DNA of 64,000 nucleotides from an uncultured Allobosea sp. (GCF_945957345.1 NZ_CAMFKW010000019.1:20325-84324); one strand, 5' to 3'; numbered from the stretch's first letter, positions 33,741 through 44,981 are shown. Made by a program: numbers and translations. The notes: generated from the sequence alone by a model not told the origin.

Positions 33741-36050
33741 TCAAAGCCGATAACCGGCCTCCTTCAGCGCCGTGAACACCTTGAGCGGCGTCGCCGGCAT
33801 GTCCATAGCCTTGATACCGGCAGCCCGGTCGAGCGCATCGACCACCGCATTCATGACCGCCGGGCAGGCACCGATCGCACCCGCCTCGCCCGCCCCCTTC
33901 ACACCAATGGCGTTGGTCAGGCAGCGGACATTGCGCGTCTCGAAATGGAAATTCGGGATGTCGACGGCGCGCGGCAGAGCATAGTCCATGAAGGTCGCGG
34001 TCAGCATCTGCCCGTCCGGATCGAAGCGGATCTCCTCCATCAGCGCCTGGCCGATCCCCTGCGCGGAGCCGCCATGGACCTGGCCCTGCAGCATCAGCGG
34101 GTTCAGCGTCACACCGAAATCGTCGACCACGACATAGTTGAGGATCTCCGTGCCGCCGGTACCCGGATCAATCTCCAGCTCGCAGACATGAGTGCCGTTC
34201 GGATAAGTCGCCTCCGGCGGCGTCCAGCTCTGATGGACCTTGAGCATGGCCGGCGTCGCGCCAGGCAGTGCCGCGATCGCGGCGAGGTCGAGCGACTTGT
34301 CGGTGCCGACGATCCGCACCGCACCATCGGCGATCTCGAGATCGCCCACCGCCGCCTCGAGCTTCTCGGAGGCGAGCTGCTTGAGGTTGTCGGTCAGAAT
34401 GCCCGTCGCCTTGTCGAGTGCGGCGCCGCCGACCGGAATCGAGCGCGAGCCGCCGGTACCCGAGCCGGTCTCGACCCGATCGGTATCGCCCTGGACGACT
34501 CGGATGCGGTCCATCGGGATGTCGAGATGCTGCGAGACGAGCTGCGAATAGGCCGTCTCATGCCCCTGCCCGTTCGACTGCGTGCCGATCAGCACGGTGA
34601 CCATGCCGTCCTTCTCGAGGATGACGGTCGAACTCTCCGGCCCGCCGCCGCCGCAGGCCTCGATATAGCTGGCGAGGCCGATGCCGCGGATCTTACCGGC
34701 CTTGGCCGAGGCCTTCTGGCGGGCCTTGAAGCCCTTCCAGTCCGCCACATCCATGGCGCGGCGCATATGGCCCTCGAATTCGCCGGAATCATAGACCGGG
34801 CCGGTCTGCGTCTTGTGCGGCATTTCCGTCGGCTTGACGAAGTTCTGGGCGCGCACCGCATCCGGCGCCTTGCCGGTCTCGCGCGCGATCGCATCGACCA
34901 GCCGCTCGATCAGATAGGCGGCCTCGGGACGGCCGGCACCGCGATAGGCATCGACCGGGGTGGTGTGAGTGAGCACGCCCCGGAACACGACATGCACGGC
35001 CGGGATGTTGTAGCAGCCCGGCGTCATCGTGGTGCCGACCCAAGGAATGAAGGGCCCATATTGCGAGAGGTAAGCGCCCATCTCGGCCGAGAGATCGACC
35101 TTGAGGCCGATGAACTTGCCCTTGGCGTCGAGCGCCATCGTCGCCGTCGCGAGATTGGCGCGGCCATGCGTGTCGGCGAGGAAGTGCTCGTTGCGATCGG
35201 CGACCCAGCGCACCGGCCGCTTCAGCTTCTCGGCCGCGATCATCGCCAGCGGATATTCGCGATAGAGGAAGATCTTGGTGCCGAAGCCACCACCGACATC
35301 CGGCGTCACCACGCGGATGCGCTTGGGGTCGACCTTGAGCACATAGGTCGCGATCAGATCGCGCATGCCGTGGCTGCCCTGGCTACCGAGCGTCAGGGTC
35401 CAGCGCTTGTCGGCCTTGTCGTATTCGGCGATGCAGGCGCGCGTCTCCATGTAGTTGGAGGCGAGCCGGTTGTTGACGACGGTGAGCGAAACCGTCCGCG
35501 CCGCCTTGGCGAAGGCCTTCTCAGTCCTCTCGCGGTCGCCCTGCTCGGCCTCGAAGGCAACATTGCCAGCCCGATCCGGCCAGACCTGCGGCGCGCCCTT
35601 TTCCAGCGCCTCGGCAATACCGGTCACAGCCGGTAGCGGATCCCAGTCGATGGCGATGGCTTCCGCCGCGTCGCGTGCCTGCGCCAATGTCTCGGCGACG
35701 ATGAAGGCGACGGCCTCACCGACATGGCGCACCGTGTCGGTCGGCAGCACCGGGACCGGCAGCGATTCCGACATCTTGCCGGAGGTCGTCTTCACATGCC
35801 CCTTGCAGGGCAGATCGCCATATTGGGAGACATCCGCGCCCGTCAGAATGAGCTTGACGCCCTTCATCTTGCGCGCGGTCTCGACATCCGAGACGGCGAA
35901 GCGGGCATGGGCGTAAGGCGAGCGCAGCACGAAGGCATGCAGAGCGCCATCAGCGGGGATGTCGTCCGTATAGCGGCCGGTGCCGGTGGTCAGGCGTTGA
36001 TCCTCGACCCGCCGCACCGGCTGGCCGAAACCGAATTTCATGGGACGCAT
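33741..36050 (-). CDS. Molybdenum hydroxylase large subunit (xanthine dehydrogenase/CO dehydrogenase-like)
   Basis: 769 residues, the molybdopterin-binding subunit. The N-terminal domain begins RRVEDQRLTTGTGRYTDDI. GGFGTK near 260 and AYRGAGRPE at 368-376 are the cofactor loops; the latter is the form of so-called form II enzymes and not the AYRCSFR of true CO dehydrogenase. The C-terminal GGSAQGIGQALMEE contains the catalytic Glu region. No signal sequence, so cytoplasmic. The iron-sulfur and FAD subunits that normally accompany it are not adjacent. TGAGGA precedes the ATG. Confidence 0.92.
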   Translation of the reverse strand: MRPMKFGFGQPVRRVEDQRLTTGTGRYTDDIPADGALHAFVLRSPYAHARFAVSDVETARKMKGVKLILTGADVSQYGDLPCKGHVKTTSGKMSESLPVPVLPTDTVRHVGEAVAFIVAETLAQARDAAEAIAIDWDPLPAVTGIAEALEKGAPQVWPDRAGNVAFEAEQGDRERTEKAFAKAARTVSLTVVNNRLASNYMETRACIAEYDKADKRWTLTLGSQGSHGMRDLIATYVLKVDPKRIRVVTPDVGGGFGTKIFLYREYPLAMIAAEKLKRPVRWVADRNEHFLADTHGRANLATATMALDAKGKFIGLKVDLSAEMGAYLSQYGPFIPWVGTTMTPGCYNIPAVHVVFRGVLTHTTPVDAYRGAGRPEAAYLIERLVDAIARETGKAPDAVRAQNFVKPTEMPHKTQTGPVYDSGEFEGHMRRAMDVADWKGFKARQKASAKAGKIRGIGLASYIEACGGGGPESSTVILEKDGMVTVLIGTQSNGQGHETAYSQLVSQHLDIPMDRIRVVQGDTDRVETGSGTGGSRSIPVGGAALDKATGILTDNLKQLASEKLEAAVGDLEIADGAVRIVGTDKSLDLAAIAALPGATPAMLKVHQSWTPPEATYPNGTHVCELEIDPGTGGTEILNYVVVDDFGVTLNPLMLQGQVHGGSAQGIGQALMEEIRFDPDGQMLTATFMDYALPRAVDIPNFHFETRNVRCLTNAIGVKGAGEAGAIGACPAVMNAVVDALDRAAGIKAMDMPATPLKVFTALKEAGYRL

Positions 36051-36151
36051 GAGGCATATCCTCAGATTGGTCTGATGAAAGACTGGGGCATAAAACGCGC
36101 CACGTCAGCCCCGGCCCACCACGCGCCAGGGCTGCGTCGCACGCATCGAAC

Positions 36152-37111
36152 TCAACGCGACATGCGCACGGCCGTCTCCGAGAGCGAGACCATGGTGTTG
36201 TAGTTGTTGACGATCCAGTTGGCGTCTTTGGCCGCGCCGCGCCGGACATCGCCCTTGCTCTTGGCGAGCTTGTCGCTGAAATCGCGCAGCTTGCCGAGCC
36301 AGGAACTGGCCTGGCTCTCGATGAAGGGCACGCCCTTCGGCTCCTTGTCCTTGAACGCGTCCATCTCACGGACGGCGCCGGCATAATCGGCGACCGCGGC
36401 GTTGAAGGACTTGAGATCGACGATCGGGCTCTCGTTGCTCGGCATCAGGTCCATGACGGCGCGCGCATTGATCATGATGTTGCGTACCTGCCAGCGGGCC
36501 GACTTGCCTTCGCGCTGCTCGATCGAGGCGAGCTCGCGCTGGTCGAGCCCGCGCTTGTAGACGCGCATCAGCGCATCGAGCTTGGAGCGCTCCTCCAGGA
36601 AAGTCTTCGCAGCCGGCACCATCAGCGCATGCAGCTTCTGGCCCTCGGCGAGATTGTCGTCGCGATAGTCCTTGCGGTCGTAATAGCGCTCGGCCTTGGT
36701 GATCAGCGGCGCCAACTCCTGATACGCCTTGATATAGCGGCCCATGGTCTCGTCGATCGCCGGCAGCTTCGGCTCGCGGGCCATCGCCTCCTCGGCCTTC
36801 TTGATCTCGCCCGCCACGTCATAGAGGCTGTAGAGCCCATAGGTGATGTAGCGCTCCTTGCCGGTCGGGCCCTTCTTCATATCGACCCAGCTGCCATAGC
36901 GCTCCCAGGACTGGATGGCGCGCAATGTGCGGTTCATCAGCCCGGTATAGGCGTTCGATTTGGTGATCGCGGCCTGAAGGTCGTCATCGGTGGCCTTGCT
37001 CATGCTGCCGGCCGGCATCGTCGCGGCGCCTTGCGCCCAGCCGGCTTGAGGAGCCGCCAGAAGCAAGGCGGTGGCACAGGCTGCGCCGTAGAAGAAAGCT
37101 CGGGTCAGCAT
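36152..37111 (-). CDS. DUF3829 exported protein
   Basis: 319 residues. A signal peptide of about 26 residues ends GWAQG. The rest is helical, with KSNAYTGLMNRTLRAIQSWERY near residue 50 and repeated acidic-basic helices, the pattern of the DUF3829/YiiG family. Function unknown. The ATG at 37111 follows AAGGA; an ATG six codons earlier at 37129 has no ribosome site. Precedes the molybdenum hydroxylase gene by 101 bases. Confidence 0.8.
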   Translation of the reverse strand: MLTRAFFYGAACATALLLAAPQAGWAQGAATMPAGSMSKATDDDLQAAITKSNAYTGLMNRTLRAIQSWERYGSWVDMKKGPTGKERYITYGLYSLYDVAGEIKKAEEAMAREPKLPAIDETMGRYIKAYQELAPLITKAERYYDRKDYRDDNLAEGQKLHALMVPAAKTFLEERSKLDALMRVYKRGLDQRELASIEQREGKSARWQVRNIMINARAVMDLMPSNESPIVDLKSFNAAVADYAGAVREMDAFKDKEPKGVPFIESQASSWLGKLRDFSDKLAKSKGDVRRGAAKDANWIVNNYNTMVSLSETAVRMSR

Positions 37112-37163
37112 CGTCTTATCCTTAGTCATGAGCGGCGTCGGGCGCGCGCGAAGCCTCGAGGCC

Positions 37164-37481
37164 TCAATCCTGCGCGACCGGCTCGCCGTGCATCAGCCAG
37201 TCCTTGAAGCCGCCGGCATAATGGCTGTCGATGTCGAGCCCGGCCGACTGCGCGAATTCGAGCGCGCGCCGCGAGCGCACCCCCGCCGCGCAGGAGAGCA
37301 CGATGCGCTTGCCCGGTTCGTTCGGCAGGTCGGCCGGATCGAATTGCGACAGGGGCCGCGACACCGAGCCCGGAATATGCCCGGCAGCGAATTCATGCGG
37401 CTCGCGGACATCGACCAGCAGGATGGAGCCATCGCTCAAGCCCGCCTTCACGGCGTCGATATCGAGGTCGTTCACGATCAT
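37164..37481 (-). CDS. Single-domain rhodanese
   Basis: 105 residues. LLVDVREPHEFAAGHIPGSV near residue 21 and the active-site loop C-A-A-G-V-R-S near residue 64 with the persulfide-forming Cys. Such proteins carry sulfane sulfur to acceptors such as cyanide, thiols or cofactor-maturation enzymes. It lies 52 bases upstream of the DUF3829 gene on the same strand. Confidence 0.92.
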   Translation of the reverse strand: MIVNDLDIDAVKAGLSDGSILLVDVREPHEFAAGHIPGSVSRPLSQFDPADLPNEPGKRIVLSCAAGVRSRRALEFAQSAGLDIDSHYAGGFKDWLMHGEPVAQD

Positions 37482-37576
37482 GGGCAGGCCACTCCAGCTC
37501 GGTCGGCGAGCCGTTGAGATAAGGAGGCAATCCCGCTGGCGCCACCATCTGCAGGCGCTCGGAGATGCCGGAAACG

Positions 37577-37610
37577 AAAAGCAGCCGCGAAGCCTTGAGG
37601 CCGCGGCTGC
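37577..37610 (-). terminator. Terminator after the BON-LysM gene
   Basis: Stem GCAGCCGCG / CGCGGCTGC (37581-37589 with 37602-37610), then four U residues and C on the minus strand. Located 17 bases beyond the stop codon. Confidence 0.85.
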
Positions 37611-37627
37611 CCGGTCGCGGAAAGTCC

Positions 37628-38068
37628 TCAGGCCTTCGGCGGAATACGCAGGACCCAGCCCGGCTGGATCAGGTCGGGATTCTTGACCGGCGGCGTATTG
37701 GCCTTGACGATCTCGGTGTATTTCGCGCCCTGGCCCTTGCCGTAATGCTCCTCGGCGATCTTCCAGAGCGTATCGCCCTTCTGCACCGTATAGAACACGG
37801 CGGCCGGAGCCTCCTTGGTCACGGCGAGCTCCGATTCGACCTGCGCCACGCCCGTCGTATTGCCGAGCGCGAGAATGATCTTCTCTGCCTCTTCCGTCGA
37901 AACGGCCTTGCCGGACACCTTCACCTTATCGCCGTCGATCTGGATATTGACGTCGGAAGGCAGGCCGTGCCCCGCAAGTTCCTTCTGCAGATCGTCGGCG
38001 GTCGCCGCCTTGGCCGAGCCGCCGAAGATCTTGGCACCGGCATCCTTGATGAAACTGAACAGACCCAT
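37628..38068 (-). CDS. BON-LysM protein (Kbp/YgaU-like)
   Basis: 146 residues. MGLFSFIKDAGAKIFG is followed by a BON domain (about 30-85, VKVSGKAVSTEEAEKIILALGN) and a LysM domain (about 95-145, YTVQKGDTLWKIAEEHYGKG). Size and order are those of E. coli Kbp, a cytoplasmic K+-binding protein. No signal peptide, in agreement. AGGAGG lies 9 bases before the ATG. Hints of K+ handling also come from the Kef antiporter at 23 kb, but the two are not linked. Confidence 0.92.
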   Translation of the reverse strand: MGLFSFIKDAGAKIFGGSAKAATADDLQKELAGHGLPSDVNIQIDGDKVKVSGKAVSTEEAEKIILALGNTTGVAQVESELAVTKEAPAAVFYTVQKGDTLWKIAEEHYGKGQGAKYTEIVKANTPPVKNPDLIQPGWVLRIPPKA

Positions 38069-38247
38069 TGAGCAAACCTCCTCGTGTCGCGGCGCTATCA
38101 AGCCCTGTCGGGCCGCCCTATGCAAGTCGCAGTGGAAAAGGTGTTTTGCTTGCCGGCTAGCGCCGATTGCGCATAAGCGGCCCCGAACGGCCTTTCCCGC
38201 AAGGCCAGCGGCTGGCAAGAACGTCGCGAAAGCAACCGGAGCTTCCC

Positions 38248-39896
<1,649 letters not shown>

Positions 39897-39952
39897 GCGC
39901 GTGTTTCTTGGGTGATCGCCCAAGGAGCGGCTGGCAGCTGAGCAAGCGGCGG

Positions 39953-40116
39953 TTGTCATCCTGTGTGCGCCGCAGCGTGAAACGCTGCTGCGCAGACACG
40001 GGACCGCATGCCGCTTGAAGCTCCCTGCCTCACCACCTCCGCAAAGATGCCTTTTCCGGGGAACGGTCCCATGTCTGCACAGCGACATTTCATGCCGTAG
40101 CGCGCCCGGGATGACG
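39953..40116. repeat. Palindromic intergenic repeat, family C, decayed copy
   Basis: Starts TGTCATCCTGTGTGCGCC and ends CGCGCCCGGGATGACG, with internal GGGACCGC and GGTCCC arms. It has the same outline as the intact copy at 52041-52202 with many changes. Occupies most of the 288-base gap between the reductase and the YfhO gene. Confidence 0.65.
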
Positions 40117-40160
40117 CCGTTTGCTTGAAGGCAGAGCTCGCAAGGTCAGAGGATAGTGAA

Positions 40161-40184
40161 AGCCGCGGCCCCGCCGCGGCTTTT
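40161..40184. terminator. Hairpin terminator at the YfhO gene end
   Basis: Stem AGCCGCGG / CCGCGGCT with five T residues on the plus strand and a shorter U-run on the minus strand. Located directly at the stop of the minus-strand gene. Confidence 0.75.
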
Positions 40185-42704
40185 TCAATGCGCGATCGGG
40201 TCGCCGGGAATCTGCACGGCGGCCGTGCCGTTGCGCGCGGGCTGGATCTGGCTCGGGCCGAGCCCCAGCGAATTGCGCACGCTCAAGGAAGGCCCCGGCA
40301 GCATCGGCATCTCGCCCGGCGCGGCGACGATCTGCGGCCCGCTCTGCTTCGGCGCTGGCGGCAAGGTATCCTCCGGCTCCTGCGGCTCGATGCGCGCCTT
40401 GAGCTCGGCGATCGCGCCCCAGAGCGGCTGGAAGCTGAAATGCACCTTATGCGTTCCGGCCGGCACCTGCACGGCGCGGAACAGCACATTGGCCCGCAGG
40501 ATCTCGGTCTCGACGCCGTCGACCTCGGCTTTCCACCAGGGATGCCAGATGTCGTTGAGCACGACGAAGCCGGCGACCGGGGTCGTGACCTCGATCTCGA
40601 CATGGGCATTGCGGTAGCGCGTCAGCTTGACCTCGGCCTGAGCCGCGACCGGCCCCTCCGGCGTCGCGACCGGCGGCTCGTTGTCGAGCAGAACGGCCTG
40701 CGTCGGATCTGTCTCCGGCCAGCGGCCCGACAGCTTCATGCTCTCGAAATCGGCGAACTGCCAACCAGCGACGAACTGTACGCGCGGCAGCGCCCGCGGG
40801 TTCTCGTAGACATAGCCCTGCTTGGTCCGGGCGATCAGGTGGAGGTCACCTTCGTTCAGGGCGTGGTCGACCTGCTCGATCGGAACGGGCGAGGCGATGT
40901 AGCGCAGGCCCAGCAGGTTCGCGAGCCGGCAGCGATAGGACGGGAAGAGCGGGGTGAACTTGCGGTCGGCCGGCTTGGCGATGCCGTCGCCGGTGCCGAC
41001 GGCCTCCGAGAAGTCCTCCAGCCGCAGCGGATTGTAGCCCAGCGTATGGTCGAAGCCGTGAACCATGCCGGCATTCGGCCACTCGAAGCCCATGCCGAGC
41101 AGTTCGACCCGGTCGCGCCGCGGCGAACCCTCCGGCTGCGAGGTCAACTCCTTCAACAGCGCGATGGTGTCGTTCTTCGTGCGGGAATCCAGCACGTCAT
41201 ACATCTGCGGCGAGAGCGCGGTCGATTCGTTCGGGCCATTGTTGACGCCCAGATCGGCGGCGACCACGCCGGTGACAAGGACCGCTGCAGCGGCCGTGCC
41301 GAGCGCCCCGCGCCAGCGCTGCAAAGCGAAGAACGCAGCTCCCGCGACCGCAAACCAGACCAGCGCCATCGCGACCGGCTTCCAGGCATCGGCGAGATGG
41401 CCCCAGTCACGCGAAATCCCGAGCGCGAGCACGATGGCGCCGAGAACCAGCGCCGCGCCGATGAGGAGGTCGCGACGGAAGGAGGTCCCCGCCTCCGCCG
41501 TCAGGATGCGATGCAGGACATAGCCCGACAGGATCGCCGCCAGACCGCCGATCAGGAAAGTCGCGTCGGCCGGCCGGCGGAACTGCTTCACGCCGGGCAG
41601 GTAGTCATAGGTGAGGTGGAACAGCGGCGTGTAACGGCCGAGCGCGAACAGCACCATGAAGGCGAGCATCAGCGTCAGCGGGCGAACCGACCTGTCCCAG
41701 AGCCACCCGCGGGTCAGACCGGGCGCCAGCAGCAGCAGGAACGGCAGCGCGCCGAAATAGATCTGCGCCATGTTCTGCGAGAGATAGAGCACCTGCGGGT
41801 CGCCATAGGGTCCCCAGAACTCGACGGCGGGATCCTTGGCGCCATAGAGGTCGCCGACGATCGCGGAAAGCAGCGACATCGGATGCAGCGAGCCGCGTGC
41901 CGCGATCGCGAAATCGATCTCGGGCCGCGTCGTCGCCTCGGCGAAGAGCCAGGTCCAGATCAACGGCATCGCAATGATGGCAACCCCGACAATACTGGCA
42001 GCAGCGATCGGCGGCAGGCTCGCACGGAAGGCCGGCCAGCCGCCGGAAATCCAGTGCGCGACCACCATGGCCACCAGCACATAGCCGGCGAGCAGCGCGA
42101 CCTGGTCGGGCTCCAGCACCATCATGCCGGCGGCAAGACCGGCGAAGACACCGGAGAGAATGGATGAGCGCTGCAGCATCCGCGCCGTCAGCCAGAAGGC
42201 GATGGCGAAGAAGGCGTAGCTCGCGATCTGCCCGACATGCTGGACGCGCCAGGCCGCCGAGGCGCCGAAGGCGAAGACCAGCGCCGCCATCAGCCCGCCT
42301 GCCGCATGCCAGCCGCGATCGCGGAAGAACAGGATGAGCGCCAGCCCGCCGGCGAGCAGATGCGCCAGCACATAGGCATCGACCTCGCGGAAGCTCGGCG
42401 CCGGCGAGATCAGGGCGAGCAGGATCGCGGGCGAGAAGATCAGCGATTGCGGATCAGCGATCTGCGGCGAGCCGGCGAAGACGTTGTGATTCCAGAATGG
42501 GGACTGGCCGGTATGGATCGCGTTGGCGAGGAACTGCACCTGCGCCTGGAAATGCGCCTTGGCATCGAACGGAATCGTCACCGCCCCCGAAAGCCAGGGC
42601 CAGCACAGGATGCCCCATGCCACGACGAAACCGATGGCCGCCAGCAGGTAGCCGGCGCCCCTTGCATCAACGCGTCTCAACTGGACCCCCACGGTCCTCG
42701 GCAC
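40185..42704 (-). CDS. YfhO-family polytopic membrane protein
   Basis: 839 residues. About a dozen membrane helices occupy the first 530 residues, with the large external loop after helix 1 (GQSPFWNHNVFAGSPQIADPQSLIFSP) typical of YfhO/GT-C-like proteins. A C-terminal extracytoplasmic beta-rich domain (about 620-790) ends in a Pro-rich tail. YfhO proteins are linked to glycosylation of cell-wall polymers or lipids in Gram-positive bacteria; the substrate here is unknown. It stands alone, with repeats on both sides. Confidence 0.85.
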   Translation of the reverse strand: MPRTVGVQLRRVDARGAGYLLAAIGFVVAWGILCWPWLSGAVTIPFDAKAHFQAQVQFLANAIHTGQSPFWNHNVFAGSPQIADPQSLIFSPAILLALISPAPSFREVDAYVLAHLLAGGLALILFFRDRGWHAAGGLMAALVFAFGASAAWRVQHVGQIASYAFFAIAFWLTARMLQRSSILSGVFAGLAAGMMVLEPDQVALLAGYVLVAMVVAHWISGGWPAFRASLPPIAAASIVGVAIIAMPLIWTWLFAEATTRPEIDFAIAARGSLHPMSLLSAIVGDLYGAKDPAVEFWGPYGDPQVLYLSQNMAQIYFGALPFLLLLAPGLTRGWLWDRSVRPLTLMLAFMVLFALGRYTPLFHLTYDYLPGVKQFRRPADATFLIGGLAAILSGYVLHRILTAEAGTSFRRDLLIGAALVLGAIVLALGISRDWGHLADAWKPVAMALVWFAVAGAAFFALQRWRGALGTAAAAVLVTGVVAADLGVNNGPNESTALSPQMYDVLDSRTKNDTIALLKELTSQPEGSPRRDRVELLGMGFEWPNAGMVHGFDHTLGYNPLRLEDFSEAVGTGDGIAKPADRKFTPLFPSYRCRLANLLGLRYIASPVPIEQVDHALNEGDLHLIARTKQGYVYENPRALPRVQFVAGWQFADFESMKLSGRWPETDPTQAVLLDNEPPVATPEGPVAAQAEVKLTRYRNAHVEIEVTTPVAGFVVLNDIWHPWWKAEVDGVETEILRANVLFRAVQVPAGTHKVHFSFQPLWGAIAELKARIEPQEPEDTLPPAPKQSGPQIVAAPGEMPMLPGPSLSVRNSLGLGPSQIQPARNGTAAVQIPGDPIAH

Positions 42705-42892
42705 GAACGGTCCCGCTTTGGGATCCTGTCTCCAGCCCTGTCAGTGGCCGGGACCATGACGCTGCGTACCTGAACCGAATCTGAACGTATTCACGCAGCC
42801 GTGAACGCGGCTGATGACAGGCTGAAGAATGCGGAAATGGGGAGGACGAAGGACGGGGTTACGGCGCCCCGAAACACACCTCCGTCATGGTC

Positions 42893-42976
42893 GGGCTTGT
42901 CCCGACCATCCACGTCTTCACTGGTCGAGCATCGTGTTCAAGACGTGGATGCTCGCCACGAGGGCGAGCATGACGG
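42893..42976. repeat. Palindromic intergenic repeat, family A, copy 2
   Basis: Starts CGTCATGGTCGGGC and ends GGGCGAGCATGACGG. It matches the copy at 6337-6432 along its length, with changes in the middle. Lies just beyond the puuD stop. Confidence 0.85.
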
Positions 42977-42985
42977 CTCAGGGTT

Positions 42986-44221
42986 TCAGCGCGCCGCCGC
43001 CAGCCAGCCCGCCAGCACCTGCCGCTCGGCCGGCGTCATCCCCGAGAGATTGTTCGGCGGCATCGCGTGGGTCATCACGGCCTGCGTCCGGATGGCACGG
43101 GCATGGATCGCGATCTGCTCCGGCTCATGCAGCAGCACGCCCTTCGGCGCGATCTGGATGCCCGGCCAGGACGGTTCCGGCGCATGGCACATGGCGCAGC
43201 GCCCTGACACGATATTCGCGACCTGGGTCGGCGGCAGCGTCATTCCTGCCGGCAAGATGGTCTTGCCCGCCTCGCTCGCCTTGAGGCCGAGCTGCTCGCG
43301 CCCGCCCGGCGAGGACGACATCGCGACCCAGAAGGCGAGCCATAGCGCCAGGATCGCCACCGCCCAGCACCACCAGGGCGACTTGGCGTGATCGACATGG
43401 CGGATGTTGAAGAAATGCCGGATCAGTGCCCCGGCCACGATCACCAGCGCCACCAGCAGCGGGATCACCGTCGAATTGGCATAGGTCACCGGATAATGGT
43501 TCGACAGCATCAGGAACAGCACCGGCAGGGTGATGTAGTTGTTATGCGTCGAGCGCTGCTTGGCGGCCTTGCCGTATTTCGGGTCGGGCTTCTCGCCGGC
43601 GACCAGCGCGGCGATCACCTTCCGCTGGCCGGGCATGATGTTGAAGAAGACATTGGCGGTCATGATCGTCGCCATCAGCGCGCCTGTATGGATCAGCGCG
43701 CCGCGTCCCGAGAAGACATGGGCGAAGGCCCAGCTCGCCGCGACGACATAGCCGAATCCGACGAGGCCGAGCCACACGTCATGCTTGCCGAGCGGCGACT
43801 TGCAGAGCAGGTCATAGATCAGCCAGCCGATCACCAGCGCCGCGATGCCGATCGCGCCTGCAGCGAAGGGCGAGAGCTGCATCACCGCCGGGTCGATCAG
43901 ATAGAGCTCCGACTGGGCGTAATAGACCCAGACCAGCAGGAAGAAGCCGGAGATCCAGGTCCAGTAGCTCTGCCATTTGTGCCAGGTCAGCTCGGCCGGC
44001 ATCACGGCCGGCGCGACCATGTATTTGCGCATCTCGTAGAAGCCGCCGCCATGGACCTGCCAGGCGCGCCCGCCGGTGCCGGGTGGAATATCCGGCGCCG
44101 CCTTCAGCGAGGCATCGAGATGGATGAAGAAGAACGAGGCGCCGATCCAGGCGATCGCCGTGATGACATGGAGCCAGCGCAGCATCATGCCGCCCCATTC
44201 CATCAGGTAGGCTTCGAGCAT
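42986..44221 (-). CDS. puuD: Urate hydroxylase PuuD (membrane urate oxidase with cytochrome c domain)
   Basis: Oxidises urate to 5-hydroxyisourate, passing electrons to the respiratory chain instead of making peroxide. 411 residues: about eight membrane segments of the DUF989 type (LRWLHVITAIAWIGASFFFIHLD at the start), then a C-terminal cytochrome c domain with haem motif C342-A-M-C-H346 and a distal MPPNN methionine. The ATG at 44221 fits the first helix. Divergent from hiuH and puuE, which perform the next steps. Confidence 0.93.
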   Translation of the reverse strand: MLEAYLMEWGGMMLRWLHVITAIAWIGASFFFIHLDASLKAAPDIPPGTGGRAWQVHGGGFYEMRKYMVAPAVMPAELTWHKWQSYWTWISGFFLLVWVYYAQSELYLIDPAVMQLSPFAAGAIGIAALVIGWLIYDLLCKSPLGKHDVWLGLVGFGYVVAASWAFAHVFSGRGALIHTGALMATIMTANVFFNIMPGQRKVIAALVAGEKPDPKYGKAAKQRSTHNNYITLPVLFLMLSNHYPVTYANSTVIPLLVALVIVAGALIRHFFNIRHVDHAKSPWWCWAVAILALWLAFWVAMSSSPGGREQLGLKASEAGKTILPAGMTLPPTQVANIVSGRCAMCHAPEPSWPGIQIAPKGVLLHEPEQIAIHARAIRTQAVMTHAMPPNNLSGMTPAERQVLAGWLAAAR

Positions 44222-44448
44222 GGCGCTGTGCTCCGCGAGGACTGGTGGCCTTCCCGAATCCGGACGATGCGGCGTCGGCAATGCGAAGCTACCCTGCTTT
44301 CGCCGCCGCCGAAATCGCCTCACCAGCCCGCGTCGATTGACATCCGGGAACATGATCTTATCGCAAAAGCCAATATTCACCGACGCGACCGGCGCTCTAC
44401 ACTGGCCGAAAGCAGGCTCGGCCGGGACCGGCGCCCTCAGGAGACCGG

Positions 44449-44802
44449 ATGGGACATCTTTCGACGCATGTGCTCGACACGGTCAACGGCCGCCCCGGCG
44501 CCGGCATCGCGGTGACGCTGGACCGGCTCGAAGCCGATGGTTCGCGCAAGCGGCTGGCCGAGGCCGTGACCAATACCGATGGCCGTACCGACGCTCCGCT
44601 CCTGTCGGGCACACTGGTGCCCGGTACCTATGAACTGACCTTCGCGATCGGCGCCTATTTCCGGGGCCTCGGCAACGCTGTTCCGAAGCCTGCCTTCCTC
44701 GATCTCGTCCCCGTCCGTTTCGGCATCGCCGAGCCGGAGGGCCGCTATCACGTCCCGCTCCTGGCCTCGCCCTGGAGCTATTCCACCTATCGCGGCAGCT
44801 AA
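44449..44802 (+). CDS. hiuH: 5-Hydroxyisourate hydrolase
   Basis: Transthyretin-like enzyme converting 5-hydroxyisourate to OHCU. 117 residues. LSTHVLDTVNGRPG supplies His, GRYHVPLLASPWSYSTYRGS ends with the diagnostic YRGS tail, and the Arg of GRTDAPLL is present. CAGGAGACC precedes the ATG. First gene of the plus-strand half of the urate locus, divergent from puuD across 227 bases that should hold both promoters. Confidence 0.95.
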   Translation: MGHLSTHVLDTVNGRPGAGIAVTLDRLEADGSRKRLAEAVTNTDGRTDAPLLSGTLVPGTYELTFAIGAYFRGLGNAVPKPAFLDLVPVRFGIAEPEGRYHVPLLASPWSYSTYRGS

Positions 44803-44832
44803 AGGCTTGCACAGTACCGGTGGAAACACACC

Positions 44833-44928
44833 CGTCATTCCGGACAAGCCGCGTAGCGGCGCCGATCCGGAATCCATCGTAAGGCTCCGGCGTTCTATGA
44901 TGGATTCCGGGTCAAGCCCGGAATGACG
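44833..44928. repeat. Palindromic intergenic repeat, family B, copy 1
   Basis: Starts CGTCATTCCGGACAAGCC, ends AAGCCCGGAATGACG, and its two ends are inverted copies. Inside are GATCCGGAATCCAT and ATGGATTCCGGGTC arms. Related copies are at 46668-46762 and 48246-48356. Sits between hiuH and puuE. Confidence 0.85.
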
Positions 44929-44981
44929 GTAGATTTTTTGGAAGCCCGCACGCTTCAGGACTGAACGAAAAGAGCGGTTTC

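Noticed and set aside
33714..35636. 640-codon plus-strand frame over the molybdenum hydroxylase gene
   Set aside because: Antisense shadow; the minus-strand protein has all family motifs.
33741..36050. Call as aerobic CO dehydrogenase large subunit (coxL)
   Set aside because: The active-site loop reads AYRGAGR, not the AYRCSFR of true form I CO dehydrogenase, and the coxS/coxM genes are absent.
40125..42167. 680-codon plus-strand frame over the YfhO gene
   Set aside because: Arg/Gln/Asp-rich with no hydrophobic core; the opposite strand holds a clear membrane protein.
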